This document shows positions 52,949 through 61,404 of a stretch of 64,000 nucleotides of DNA, in pieces. Origin of the DNA: Hyphomicrobiales bacterium (GTDB taxonomy: Bacteria > Pseudomonadota > Alphaproteobacteria > Rhizobiales > Rhizobiaceae); NCBI GenBank assembly GCA_900469445.1, contig UBXM01000023.1, forward strand, positions 124,001 to 188,000, in the 5' to 3' direction. The position numbers and the translations under genes are program-made. Below the pieces are notes generated by a model. The model was not told where the DNA came from and did no database searches. It saw only the letters and a program-made list of their open reading frames with translations. Each line of letters opens with the position of its first letter. Within the stretch, counting starts at the first letter, position 1.

Positions 52949-52977
52949 GTTCTCCTCGCATATGCCGCGAGGAGAAC
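52949..52977 (+). promoter_or_regulatory. SD-sequestering hairpin before the gene at 52982
   Basis: GTTCTCCTCGC (52949-52959) pairs perfectly with GCGAGGAGAAC (52967-52977) around a 7-base loop. The 3' arm contains the whole ribosome site (GAGGAGAA) for the ATG at 52982, so translation should be blocked while the stem is closed. This could be a thermosensor-like or factor-opened switch. Confidence 0.7.
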
Positions 52978-52981
52978 GATC

Positions 52982-53698
52982 ATGGCACTGTCACTGCTGA
53001 AAAAGCCTGAACCGAAAATGACCTTTCTCTGCCGGAAGGAAGACGAAGGTGTCATTCCGGCACCCGTGCGCGCAAAAACCGCGCTGCCGGACTGGTTTCG
53101 CAAACTGCCGCCCGTGACCGAGGCGCGCGTTTCGACCACCGATAGCGGGCTCACCGTCAAACGCTGCATGCCGTTTCTGGATGCGATGGCGACTGGATGG
53201 GTGATCGGCCTTTCCGCCACCGTGCGCATGCAGATCTCCGATGGCGGGCAAACGGTCGATTGCGGCTGGGATTTCGATCGCACCATGGTCAGCAATCACG
53301 CCAACCACCAGGTGGCCGGCAATCCGCGCGATCCGATGCCGCCCTGCAAGTTTCACAATTACTGGACCATTGTCACGCCGCCGGGCTGGAGCTGCCTGTT
53401 CGTGCCGCCGCTGAACCGGCCGAACGGCGCGTTCGAAATCGTTTCGGGCGTCGTGGATACCGATAGCTATCAATCGGAAATCCATTTTCCGTTTTTCGCT
53501 ACCGGCGAAGATGGATTGCATGTTCTGGAACGCGGCACGCCGATCGTGCAGATCATTCCCTTCCGCCGGGAAACCACGGATCTTGGGGCCGATATCCGGT
53601 CGGAAAGCGAAGAGGAAGCCGCGACCCGCAAAACCATCCTGCGCAAGACGCAGGCTTCCGATGGCTGGTACCGGAAATTCGCTCGCGCACGGCGCTGA
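52982..53698 (+). CDS. Unknown protein, possibly DUF6065 family
   Basis: A 238-residue soluble protein without signal peptide or membrane helix. It is rich in aromatic residues, Pro and Trp (TALPDWFRKLPPV, CKFHNYWTIVTPPGWSCLFVPPLNRPNG, HFPFFATGEDGLHVLERGTPIVQIIPFRRE). The layout looks like the DUF6065 family, whose function is unknown; I am only moderately sure. It follows the sigma/anti-sigma pair by 71 bases and its SD is buried in a strong hairpin, so its translation is probably controlled. It may belong to the same stress regulon. Confidence 0.6.
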   Translation: MALSLLKKPEPKMTFLCRKEDEGVIPAPVRAKTALPDWFRKLPPVTEARVSTTDSGLTVKRCMPFLDAMATGWVIGLSATVRMQISDGGQTVDCGWDFDRTMVSNHANHQVAGNPRDPMPPCKFHNYWTIVTPPGWSCLFVPPLNRPNGAFEIVSGVVDTDSYQSEIHFPFFATGEDGLHVLERGTPIVQIIPFRRETTDLGADIRSESEEEAATRKTILRKTQASDGWYRKFARARR

Positions 53699-53834
53699 AA
53701 CCTGTCGGAAACCATTGCATTCTCGCCGATATCCGGTTTGCCACCGGCTGTCGGCGCATGTCGTGGTTTTTTGATTAAGCTACTGAAAATAAATATTTTT
53801 TATTGGAATAGACGTGAAGGTCATCCGTTTCTCC

Positions 53835-53858
53835 CAGGCAGCCATTCAAGGCTGCCTG
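53835..53858 (+). other. 5' hairpin before the Ser/Asn-rich protein gene
   Basis: CAGGCAGCC and GGCTGCCTG pair perfectly around ATTCAA, ending 18 bases before the start codon and leaving the AGGAG site free. It is probably a leader RNA element that stabilises the transcript. Confidence 0.55.
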
Positions 53859-53876
53859 ACAATCAGGAGAAACGCC

Positions 53877-54275
53877 ATGAAGAAGATGTTTGCCGTACTC
53901 GGCTCACTGCTTGCCGCCACTGTTGCAACGCCAACCCCTGCCGTCGCCGATGATCCGTTGACGCGCTTCCTCGATCGTACTTTCAAAAACGACAAGGCGA
54001 GTTATCGCGAAGGGCGCCGTGGTCGCGATGACGATCGCAGAGGCGGGTCGAATTCCAACCGCAACAGTTCTTCGAATTCCTCCAGCAATTCCAGCTCGAA
54101 CGGAAACTCGAATTCCGGCAGCAACTCGAACTCGAACTCAAACTCGAATTCGAATTCGAACAGTTCGTCGAACTCGTCGAACAACTCGAGCTCCAATAGC
54201 AGCTCCAACTCCTCCAGCAATTCCAGCTCGAATTCGTCGTCCAACTCCAGTTCGAACTCTTCCGACGACGATTGA
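53877..54275 (+). CDS. Secreted Ser/Asn-repeat low-complexity protein
   Basis: A 132-residue protein with a Sec signal (MKKMFAVLGSLLAATVATPT, cut near AVA-DD), a 35-residue charged segment (DDPLTRFLDRTFKNDKASYR, then RGRDDDRRGG), and about 75 residues made almost only of Ser and Asn, ending in three Asp. AGGAG precedes the ATG and a terminator follows. The repeat is codon-biased toward AAC/AAT and TCG/TCC, with repeated GAATTC-like blocks, so it is prone to slippage. It is likely an exported, disordered envelope or matrix component; function unknown. Confidence 0.7.
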   Translation: MKKMFAVLGSLLAATVATPTPAVADDPLTRFLDRTFKNDKASYREGRRGRDDDRRGGSNSNRNSSSNSSSNSSSNGNSNSGSNSNSNSNSNSNSNSSSNSSNNSSSNSSSNSSSNSSSNSSSNSSSNSSDDD

Positions 54276-54293
54276 TATTCCGGTTCGGTAAAA

Positions 54294-54330
54294 AACGGCC
54301 CGGCCGGCATCATTGCGGTCGGGCTGTTTT
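54294..54330 (+). terminator. Terminator after the Ser/Asn-rich protein gene
   Basis: AACGGCCCGGCCG (54294-54306) pairs with CGGTCGGGCTGTT (54316-54328), with two G-U pairs, around a 9-base loop, followed by TT. It lies 18 bases after the stop. Confidence 0.8.
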
Positions 54331-54455
54331 CCCGTCCGGCTCCATTGAGTTCAACTGACCTGCCACTGAAGCTTCAGCCGGCTGCGATTGAAGCCTCGGC
54401 GATTTTGGCCAAGAGCCAGATTGATCTGCGTCGTTTTTTGAACGCCTGGAATGGA

Positions 54456-55328
54456 TCACGCCACCAGTGCCATCAGCGCCCGAACTTCTCTTCTGCGCAT
54501 GTTTCGCGAGAGGCAGGCAACATGCTCGACATAATGCTGGTCCAGCTCAACGATGGGTACCCGCTTCACACCCGGATCGTCTCTTGTAACCGCCAGCTCG
54601 AACATGAACCCGATACCAACCCCCTGCAGCACCGCCTCATACACGGCCTCACGTTCTCCCAGCCGAAGCGCCGGTTCGACCTCCAGATCGGAGGTTTTCA
54701 AGGCTTTTTGGAGCGCGTTTTGCGTCAGCGAATGCTCGGTGCGGAAGATCAGCGGCTGGTCCATCAATTCATGCAGTGAGACCGGCTTGCCGCGCCGGGC
54801 CAGCGGGTGGCTGCTCGGAATGAGCGCAATCGCGCGCTGTTCCATATAGGCGACGCGGTTCAGTGTTTCGTCTTCGGGCACGCCGGTCAGGATGATGGCG
54901 TCGCAACGCTGTTCGTGAAGCGCCGTCGTTACCTGATGCCAGTTGCCGAAACTGGCATTGATCCGCACCCCCGGATATCGACGGCGAAATTCCGAAATCA
55001 GTGCCATCGCCGGATTGGGCGCACCACACATGACATTCAGTTCACCGGTTTTCAGTGCACTCGATGCGCTCAATATGTCGGTTGCCACTTCCTCGATGAC
55101 ACTGAGTTCACGGGTCTCCTGAAACAGGGTCTTGGCAAGCGCGGTCATTCTTGCGCCATCACCGGTGCGCTCGAACAGGAGCACGCCATAACTCTGCTCG
55201 ATCGCCTTTATCTGCGCCGTCACCGCTGGTTGGCTCAGCCCAAGGCGGCGGGCGGCGGCGGAAAAGCTGCCTTCTTTCGCAACGGCATTAAAGGCCCGCA
55301 ATTGGGCGTAGCTGAGCTTGGGGCGCAT
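54456..55328 (-). CDS. LysR-family transcriptional regulator
   Basis: A 290-residue LysR protein: helix-turn-helix at residues 4-50 (LSYAQLRAFNAVAKEGSFSAAARRLGLSQPAVTAQIKAIEQSYGVLLFER) and an effector domain from about residue 90. It is divergent from the ABC importer/phosphoesterase operon, 107 bases away, and probably controls it. The family layout resembles CysB/PhnF-adjacent LysR proteins for phosphorus compounds, but no ligand can be deduced. A T-N11-A palindrome lies 22 bases upstream. Confidence 0.92.
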   Translation of the reverse strand: MRPKLSYAQLRAFNAVAKEGSFSAAARRLGLSQPAVTAQIKAIEQSYGVLLFERTGDGARMTALAKTLFQETRELSVIEEVATDILSASSALKTGELNVMCGAPNPAMALISEFRRRYPGVRINASFGNWHQVTTALHEQRCDAIILTGVPEDETLNRVAYMEQRAIALIPSSHPLARRGKPVSLHELMDQPLIFRTEHSLTQNALQKALKTSDLEVEPALRLGEREAVYEAVLQGVGIGFMFELAVTRDDPGVKRVPIVELDQHYVEHVACLSRNMRRREVRALMALVA

Positions 55329-55349
55329 GAGGGGAAACCTGATGTGGGG

Positions 55350-55366
55350 TATAAGCTGAATTTATA
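55350..55366. promoter_or_regulatory. LysR-type operator candidate
   Basis: TATAA (55350-55354) and TTATA (55362-55366) are inverted copies with a 7-base centre and include a T-N11-A core. It is placed between the LysR gene and the divergent ABC operon. Confidence 0.45.
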
Positions 55367-55435
55367 ATGCGTCATGCGCATGTAAAATTTATGAAATATC
55401 AGGCCGCCATCCGACGAACTTTCAGGACTTCAGGC

Positions 55436-56557
55436 ATGGCCGGCGTAAACATCAGATCAGTCGCTAAGACGTTTGGGGAAACCCAAGTTCTCAAACGCGT
55501 CGATCTCGATATCCGCGATGGCGAATTCATTTCCCTCGTTGGCCCGTCGGGATGCGGCAAGTCGACATTGCTGCGTATCGTTGCCGGCCTCGAGCAGCAG
55601 ACGGAAGGCCATATCCTGCTTGACGGCAAGACTGTCGATCGCCTGCGTCCGCGCGACCGCGATCTGGCCATGGTGTTCCAGTCCTACGCGCTTTATCCGC
55701 ATCTGACGGTCGCCGAAAACATCGCCGTGCCGCTCACGATGCGTCGCCTTTCCACGCTGGACCGCTCGCTGATGGGCGGCCTGTTGCCCGCTGCTCGGGC
55801 AAAACGCAAGGATATCGCCGCCGAGGTGGACAAGGTCTGCGAGGCGCTGTCGATTTCCATGCTGAAGGACCGCAAGCCCGCCGCGCTTTCCGGCGGACAG
55901 CGCCAGCGCGTGGCGCTTGCCCGCGCCATGGTGCGCAAACCCAGCGCCTTCCTGATGGACGAACCGCTTTCCAATCTCGATGCCAAGATGCGCGTGCAGG
56001 CGAGGGGAGAGATCGCCGCCCTTCACCGCCAGTTGGGATCGACCTTCATTTACGTCACCCATGACCAGGCCGAGGCGATGACCATGTCGGATCGTATCGC
56101 GGTCATGATGGGCGGCGAAATCCTGCAACTCGATACGCCGGATCACGTCTATCAGATGCCGCAGGATCTGCGTGTCGCCGAATTCATCGGCAGCCCCAAG
56201 ATCAATGTCGTCAAGGCAATGCACACCAAAGACGGCGTGCTTGCCGTTGCCCGCGGCGAGACCCCAGGCCAAAGCATCCATGCGGCCTTCCGCCCGGAAG
56301 CTGCGCGGTTGGCGGGGGAGGCGGAAGCGCCGCTTGCCGGCATCATCCATCATGTCGAAAACCTAGGCGCCGACCTTTTCGTGCAGATCAGGCTCGATGG
56401 CGGTGACGATCTGGTCATCGTGCGCTGTGATCCGGCCGGCGTTCGCCCGGTCATCGGTGATCGGACGGGTGTCGCCATCGATCACGCACGCCTGCATGCT
56501 TTCGGTCCTGATAATCGCCGTATCGACGGCAGCTTCCGTCTGGAGGCTGCGCAATGA
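55436..56557 (+). CDS. ABC importer ATPase, UgpC/MalK type
   Basis: A 373-residue ATPase with Walker A GPSGCGKST, Q-loop MVFQSYALYPH, signature LSGGQRQR, Walker B AFLMDEPLSNLDA and H-loop VTHDQAEAMT, plus a C-terminal OB-type regulatory domain. A 23-residue insertion relative to typical MalK lies after the Q-loop (RRLSTLDRSLMGGLLPAARA). It is first in an operon of ATPase, two permeases, binding protein, metallophosphoesterase and HAD phosphatase, coupled by ATGA overlaps. The start at 55436 is chosen by domain position. Confidence 0.9.
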   Translation: MAGVNIRSVAKTFGETQVLKRVDLDIRDGEFISLVGPSGCGKSTLLRIVAGLEQQTEGHILLDGKTVDRLRPRDRDLAMVFQSYALYPHLTVAENIAVPLTMRRLSTLDRSLMGGLLPAARAKRKDIAAEVDKVCEALSISMLKDRKPAALSGGQRQRVALARAMVRKPSAFLMDEPLSNLDAKMRVQARGEIAALHRQLGSTFIYVTHDQAEAMTMSDRIAVMMGGEILQLDTPDHVYQMPQDLRVAEFIGSPKINVVKAMHTKDGVLAVARGETPGQSIHAAFRPEAARLAGEAEAPLAGIIHHVENLGADLFVQIRLDGGDDLVIVRCDPAGVRPVIGDRTGVAIDHARLHAFGPDNRRIDGSFRLEAAQ

Positions 56558-57435
56558 GCCTGTCTGCCAGCCAGAACAGGGCCGGCCTTGCGCTGATCGC
56601 ACCGGCTGCCGTTCTGGGCCTCCTTTTCCTGATCGCGCCCTTGGCCTCGATCTTCGTTCTTGCCTTCACCGATTATCAGCTCGGCGACCGGGCGCTGAAT
56701 TTCATCGGCTTGGAAAACTTTCATGCGCTGGGCGATGATCCGGTTTTCTGGCGCTCCTTGAGCAATACGCTGATCTATTCGGCTGTCGTGGTGCCGGGTT
56801 CGGTCCTGCTCGGGCTCATCAGCGCGCTTCTCATCGATGCGGGTACGTCGCTTCGGTCCTTTTATCGCACGGCCTTTTTCCTGCCGGTTATGGCCAGCCT
56901 GCTGGCGATGGCGGTGGTATGGGAATTCATGCTGCATCCAAGCTTCGGCATCGTCAACGCGGCGATGAAGGCGCTCGGCCTGCCGCCGCACAACTGGTTG
57001 AAGGATGGCAGTATCGCGCTTTACGTGCTGGCGGTGATCGGCATCTGGCAGAGTTTCGGCTTTAACATGGTCCTGTTCATGGCCGGACTCTCGGCCATCC
57101 CGCGCGATCTTTATGATGCCGCCGAAATGGATGGCACACCGAATGCCTGGGATCGTTTCAAGCTGATCACCTGGCCGCTTCTGGCGCCGGTCACCGTATT
57201 CGTCGCCATCACATCGGTCATCCGCTCCTTCCAGGTCTTCGATACCGTCCATGCGCTGACGCAGGGCGGTCCCAACAAGGCGACGGAAGTCCTGCTCTAC
57301 ACGATCTATGCGGAAGGTTTCGAATTCTTCCGAAGCGGCCATGCGGCGGCGATCACCGTCGTGTTCATCATGCTCGTCGTCGGCGTCAGCATGCTGCGGT
57401 TCCTGTCCCTCAAGAAAAATGGAGCAAGCGCATGA
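56554..57435 (+). CDS. Carbohydrate/phospho-compound ABC permease, UgpA/MalF-like
   Basis: A 293-residue inner-membrane permease with six membrane segments and the EAA loop (DAAEMDGTPNAWDRFKLITWPLLAPV). The start overlaps the ATPase stop and its end overlaps the next permease start, each by 4 bases. It forms half of the channel of the importer. Confidence 0.9.
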   Translation: MSLSASQNRAGLALIAPAAVLGLLFLIAPLASIFVLAFTDYQLGDRALNFIGLENFHALGDDPVFWRSLSNTLIYSAVVVPGSVLLGLISALLIDAGTSLRSFYRTAFFLPVMASLLAMAVVWEFMLHPSFGIVNAAMKALGLPPHNWLKDGSIALYVLAVIGIWQSFGFNMVLFMAGLSAIPRDLYDAAEMDGTPNAWDRFKLITWPLLAPVTVFVAITSVIRSFQVFDTVHALTQGGPNKATEVLLYTIYAEGFEFFRSGHAAAITVVFIMLVVGVSMLRFLSLKKNGASA

Positions 57436-58262
57436 CGACCGGCTCGTTTGTCACCTCGACGCTCCGCCACTTTGCCCTGCTGCTGATCTCAGCCTTTTCG
57501 CTTCTGCCCTTCGCGGTCATGGTATCGACCTCGATCAAACCCGCAGACGAAATCTTTTCCGACAGTGTGCGCTGGTGGCCTGAAAAACTTGCGCTGGTCG
57601 AAAACTATTCCGAGGCCTTTTCCGCCGCGCCGCTGATGCTGTACCTGATGAACGGCATCATCGTCACCGTCGCCATCTTCTTCTTGCAGGTTCTGGTCGC
57701 CCTGCCGGCGGCCTATGCCCTGGCCAAACTGCGCTTCGTCGGCCGCCGTGTTGCCTTCGGTTTCGTACTCTTCTGCCTGCTGATCCCCTATCATGCCATC
57801 GCCGTGCCGCTGTTCATCCTTCTGTATTTCGTCGGCCTTCTGGATAGCTACAGCGCACTCGTCCTGCCCTTCACCATCTCGGTCTTCGGCATTTTCCTGA
57901 TGCGCCAGTTCTTCATGGGCGTGCCGGATGATCTGGTGGATGCCGCCCGCATGGACGGAATGTCGGAACTGTCGATCGTCTGGCGGGTCATGCTGCCGGC
58001 CGCCATCCCGGCGCTCACCGCATTCGGCGTGTTCTCGGTCGTGGCGCACTGGAACGATTATTTCTGGCCGCTCGTCGCCGTATCAAGCGACAGTTACTTC
58101 ACTCCGCCACTTGGCGTGATGGCATTCCGCAATGCCGAGGCCGGCAACAATTTCGGACCTCTCATGGCCGCAGCCACCATCATCGTTGCGCCGCTTCTCG
58201 CTCTCTTCCTGCTGGCCCAGCGCCGCTTCATCGAAGGCATCGCTTTTACCGGCATCAAGTAA
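57432..58262 (+). CDS. Carbohydrate/phospho-compound ABC permease, UgpE/MalG-like
   Basis: A 276-residue inner-membrane permease with six membrane segments and the EAA loop (DAARMDGMSELSIVWRVMLPAAIPAL). It pairs with the preceding permease. The binding protein gene follows after 41 bases. Confidence 0.9.
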   Translation: MTTGSFVTSTLRHFALLLISAFSLLPFAVMVSTSIKPADEIFSDSVRWWPEKLALVENYSEAFSAAPLMLYLMNGIIVTVAIFFLQVLVALPAAYALAKLRFVGRRVAFGFVLFCLLIPYHAIAVPLFILLYFVGLLDSYSALVLPFTISVFGIFLMRQFFMGVPDDLVDAARMDGMSELSIVWRVMLPAAIPALTAFGVFSVVAHWNDYFWPLVAVSSDSYFTPPLGVMAFRNAEAGNNFGPLMAAATIIVAPLLALFLLAQRRFIEGIAFTGIK

Positions 58263-58303
58263 CCACCCCTCCCACTCTACCCTCTCTCACTGGAGAACAA
58301 TCC

Positions 58304-59554
58304 ATGCGCATGATCCTTGCCGCCGCAGCCCTGTCGCTGACGGCATCCGTGGCGATGGCCGAAACCACCATCACCGTGCAGTATCCCTATCCGGAACTGT
58401 TCGATGAAACCCAGAAGCAGCTCGCCGAAGCCTTCAGCAAGAAACATCCCGACATCAAGGTCGAATTCCGTTCGCCCTACAAGGAATACGAGGATGCAGC
58501 GCAGCGCGTGTTGCGTGAAGGCATTACCGGCAACGTGCCGGATGTCACTTTCCAGGGCCTGAACCGCGTCCGCGTTCTGGCCGACAAGCAGATCGCGGTA
58601 CCGCTCGATGACTTCATCGCCAACGAGAAGGATTTTGACGCCGCCGGTTACCACGAAGGCATGCGTCAGGCCGGTGCGGTCAACGGCAAGGTCTATGGCC
58701 TTCCCTTCGCGATTTCGCTACCGATCGTCTATTACAACATGGATCTGGTGAAGAAGGCCGGCCTGGATGAAAACAACCTGCCAAAAAGCTGGGATGAGAT
58801 CATCGAGCTTGCCAAGAAGATCAACACCCAGGGTGAGGCCGATGGCGTGATGGCCGAATGGTCGATCACCGGCAATTGGCTGTGGCAGGCCATGGTCTTC
58901 GCCAATGGCGGCACAATGCTCACTGAAGACGAAAGCAAGGTCGCTTTTGACGGCGAAGCCGGCAAGAAGGCCATCGCCACACTCGCGCGGCTGGCAACGG
59001 AAGCCAAGTCTCCGAACATGACGGCAAACGACATGCTGGCCGCATTTTCGGCCGGCAAGATCGGCGTCATGGTCACCACCACGTCGCGCGTCAACGCCGT
59101 CACCAAGCAGGTTGGAACCAAGTTTGCGCTGAAAACCGGCGAATACCCGGACATCAAGGAAGGCGTCACCCGCCTGCCGGCCGGTGGCAACGTAGCCATC
59201 ATCACGGCAAAGACCGAGGAAAAGCAGAAGGCTGCCTGGGAATTCCTGAAATTCGCGACCGGCCCGGAAGGTGGCGCGATCATGGTGAAGACCACGGGTT
59301 ACATGGCGCCCAACAACAAGGCCGCCGATCTTCTCAAGGACTTCTACACCCAGAACCCGAACCAGGCCGTCGCCCTTTCCGAACTGCCTTATCTCACCGG
59401 CTGGTACGCTTTCCCGGGCGATAACGGCCTGAAGATCACCGATGTCATCAAGGATCACATGCAGTCGATCATGGATGGCAGCCGCGCCAACGAGGCCGAT
59501 GCCGTGCTCGCCGAAATGGCATCCGACACTCAGGCGCTTCTGCCGCGTCGCTGA
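58304..59554 (+). CDS. Extracellular solute-binding protein, UgpB-like
   Basis: A 416-residue periplasmic binding protein (family 1) with signal peptide MRMILAAAALSLTASVAMA cut before ETT. It shows the typical FSKKHPDIKVEF and GKVYGLPFAISLPIVYYNMDL segments. The operon's phosphodiesterase and phosphatase suggest a glycerophosphodiester or other organophosphate as ligand, as for UgpB, but this is inferred from neighbours. A strong hairpin follows the gene, likely protecting the upstream mRNA so that the binding protein is made in excess. Confidence 0.9.
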   Translation: MRMILAAAALSLTASVAMAETTITVQYPYPELFDETQKQLAEAFSKKHPDIKVEFRSPYKEYEDAAQRVLREGITGNVPDVTFQGLNRVRVLADKQIAVPLDDFIANEKDFDAAGYHEGMRQAGAVNGKVYGLPFAISLPIVYYNMDLVKKAGLDENNLPKSWDEIIELAKKINTQGEADGVMAEWSITGNWLWQAMVFANGGTMLTEDESKVAFDGEAGKKAIATLARLATEAKSPNMTANDMLAAFSAGKIGVMVTTTSRVNAVTKQVGTKFALKTGEYPDIKEGVTRLPAGGNVAIITAKTEEKQKAAWEFLKFATGPEGGAIMVKTTGYMAPNNKAADLLKDFYTQNPNQAVALSELPYLTGWYAFPGDNGLKITDVIKDHMQSIMDGSRANEADAVLAEMASDTQALLPRR

Positions 59555-59567
59555 TCACCCGACATCA

Positions 59568-59597
59568 CGCCGCATGGCCAGTATCGGCCATGCGGCG
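59568..59597 (+). other. 12-bp hairpin after the binding-protein gene
   Basis: CGCCGCATGGCC (59568-59579) pairs perfectly with GGCCATGCGGCG (59586-59597) around a 6-base loop. No T-run follows and the downstream gene starts 26 bases later, so it looks like an mRNA 3'-end stabiliser inside the operon rather than a full terminator. Confidence 0.7.
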
Positions 59598-59622
59598 CAT
59601 GACACAACAAGGACCATCCGCA

Positions 59623-60465
59623 ATGAAGCTCATTCACCTCACCGACACGCATTTCGTACCGCAGCCCGCAACGCTTTTCGGCCTGAGCCCGCGCGATCGT
59701 TTCGATGCGGCGCTCGAAAGCATCAATGCGGATCATTCGGATGCTGATCTGGTGGTCATCACCGGCGATCTGGCCCATTGGGGCGAAGTTGCCGCTTACG
59801 AAGAACTGCAAAAGCGCATTTCGGGATTCAAGTCTCCCGTGGTGATGATGATCGGCAATCACGACGATCGCGCAGCGCTTCGCACGGTATTCCCTGATGC
59901 CATGAATGACGGCAGCGGTTTCGTTCAAGGCAGCCGCGTTGTCGATGGCCACCGCCTGATCTTCCTCGATACCAAACAGCAGGGAACCCATGCCGGCGCC
60001 TATTGCGAGGCACGGCGCGCCTGGCTGGCGGGCGAACTGGCCAAGGGGGAAGAACCCGTTCTTCTTTTCATGCACCACCCGCCTTTCCTGACCGGCATTT
60101 CCTCGATGGACATGGTCACGCAGCAGGATGCAGATGCACTCTGGCAGGTGCTGGAGCCGCATTCCGGCCGGATCCGTCATATTTTCCTCGGTCATGTGCA
60201 CAGACCGATATTCGGAAACTGGCACGGTATTTCATTTTCTCTCATCCCCGGCCTCAATCATCAGGTGCCGCTGGTTCTCGAGCCGCATGGTGATGACATT
60301 CCCGGCAGTTATGAGCCGCCGGCCTATGCGGTGGTATCCGTCGGAGCCGATGGTCTCGTCATCCATCTGAACTATTTCCTCGATCAGTCGCGGCGGTTCC
60401 CGCTGGACGGTTACGAGGTCAAGGGGCGGGAATACGCTCTCGGCTTTCCAGCCTCCGAAGGCTGA
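59623..60465 (+). CDS. Metallophosphoesterase, GpdQ/CpdA/RpdE-like
   Basis: A 280-residue class III cyclic-nucleotide/glycerophosphodiester phosphodiesterase. The five metal-binding motifs are in order: LTDTHF, GDLAHWG, GNHDD, MHHPP and GHVH. It uses a di-iron or di-manganese centre in the cytoplasm. Relatives cut 3',5'-cAMP, glycerophosphodiesters or phosphonate esters. In an operon with a Ugp-like importer and a HAD phosphatase, hydrolysis of an imported phosphodiester followed by dephosphorylation is likely. The ATG at 59623 is preferred over 59590, which falls inside the hairpin. Confidence 0.87.
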   Translation: MKLIHLTDTHFVPQPATLFGLSPRDRFDAALESINADHSDADLVVITGDLAHWGEVAAYEELQKRISGFKSPVVMMIGNHDDRAALRTVFPDAMNDGSGFVQGSRVVDGHRLIFLDTKQQGTHAGAYCEARRAWLAGELAKGEEPVLLFMHHPPFLTGISSMDMVTQQDADALWQVLEPHSGRIRHIFLGHVHRPIFGNWHGISFSLIPGLNHQVPLVLEPHGDDIPGSYEPPAYAVVSVGADGLVIHLNYFLDQSRRFPLDGYEVKGREYALGFPASEG

Positions 60466-60555
60466 CCCCGAACCACGCCAAAACCTCACCATCAAAAGAC
60501 TGACGCAGGCAGGTGACTGTCTGCGCAGTGCCCACGCGACTGCGATAAAACTGAC

Positions 60556-61245
60556 ATGCACGAATTCCACGACATCGATGGGACCCTTTTCGATCTGGAC
60601 GGCACCCTGATCAGCGGCGGCACCGCATTGCCCTGGGCCCACGACCTCATCGAAGCAAGCAAGGGACGTTTTGCAGTCGTTACCAATGACGCGGAACACA
60701 CTGCCGAGGAAATCCTGTCCATGATGCAGGATGCCGGGTTGTCTGTTCCAAGGGAAATGATCGTCGCAGCAGGGGTTGAAGCCGTCCGGCTGGTTGCGGA
60801 AGAAATGCCGGGAGCAAAAATCACGATGGCAGCCAGTCGGTCGCTGCGCTCCTATGCCGAGACGCTCGGTTTGCACCTGACTGATATCAGACCCGACGTC
60901 GTGCTGATCGGACGGGATCGCCAATTTTCCTATGACACCCTATCCTCAACTGCCAATGCTGTTCTCTCCGGCGCTGAGCTTATAATCTGCAATCCCGATC
61001 GAACGCATCCTGGTCCAGAGGGTACTGTTGTCCCGGAAACGGGAGCACTCGCGGCATCAATTCTTGCTTGTACGGGGCCGGTTCAGCATCGAGTGATCGG
61101 CAAGCCGGAGCCTGGCGTTTTCCTGGCCGGAATGAGGCTTCTCGGCACGACACCGAAACGGACCCTTATGGTCGGCGACAACCCTGAGACCGATGGCAAG
61201 GGTGCGGCCGGGTTGCAGATCAACTTTCTAAAGGTTGGCTGTTGA
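60556..61245 (+). CDS. HAD-IIA family phosphatase, NagD/GPP-like
   Basis: A 229-residue HAD hydrolase of the NagD/phosphoglycolate-phosphatase branch: motif I LFDLDGTLISGG, motif II in VVTNDA, motif III/Lys in VIGKPEPGVFL and motif IV VGDNPETDGKGA. It lies 90 bases after the phosphodiesterase gene. It may remove phosphate from the product of the preceding enzyme, such as glycerol phosphate. A peculiar duplication puts IDGTL directly before FDLDGTL at the N-terminus; only the second copy fits the active site. Confidence 0.85.
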   Translation: MHEFHDIDGTLFDLDGTLISGGTALPWAHDLIEASKGRFAVVTNDAEHTAEEILSMMQDAGLSVPREMIVAAGVEAVRLVAEEMPGAKITMAASRSLRSYAETLGLHLTDIRPDVVLIGRDRQFSYDTLSSTANAVLSGAELIICNPDRTHPGPEGTVVPETGALAASILACTGPVQHRVIGKPEPGVFLAGMRLLGTTPKRTLMVGDNPETDGKGAAGLQINFLKVGC

Positions 61246-61404
61246 TTTTCGCTGAGCGCTGATCCGTCTGTCGATCTCGTGCGTGATGGCAAGGTTGAAG
61301 CACTGGCCTGTGACAGCAAGAGGAAAGCTCTACTGACTAGGCCATCAAAGTGGAATTCGGTTCGTATCGCAGCAAGCGCTTGCGATCCTCAGCGAATGTG
61401 TCGC

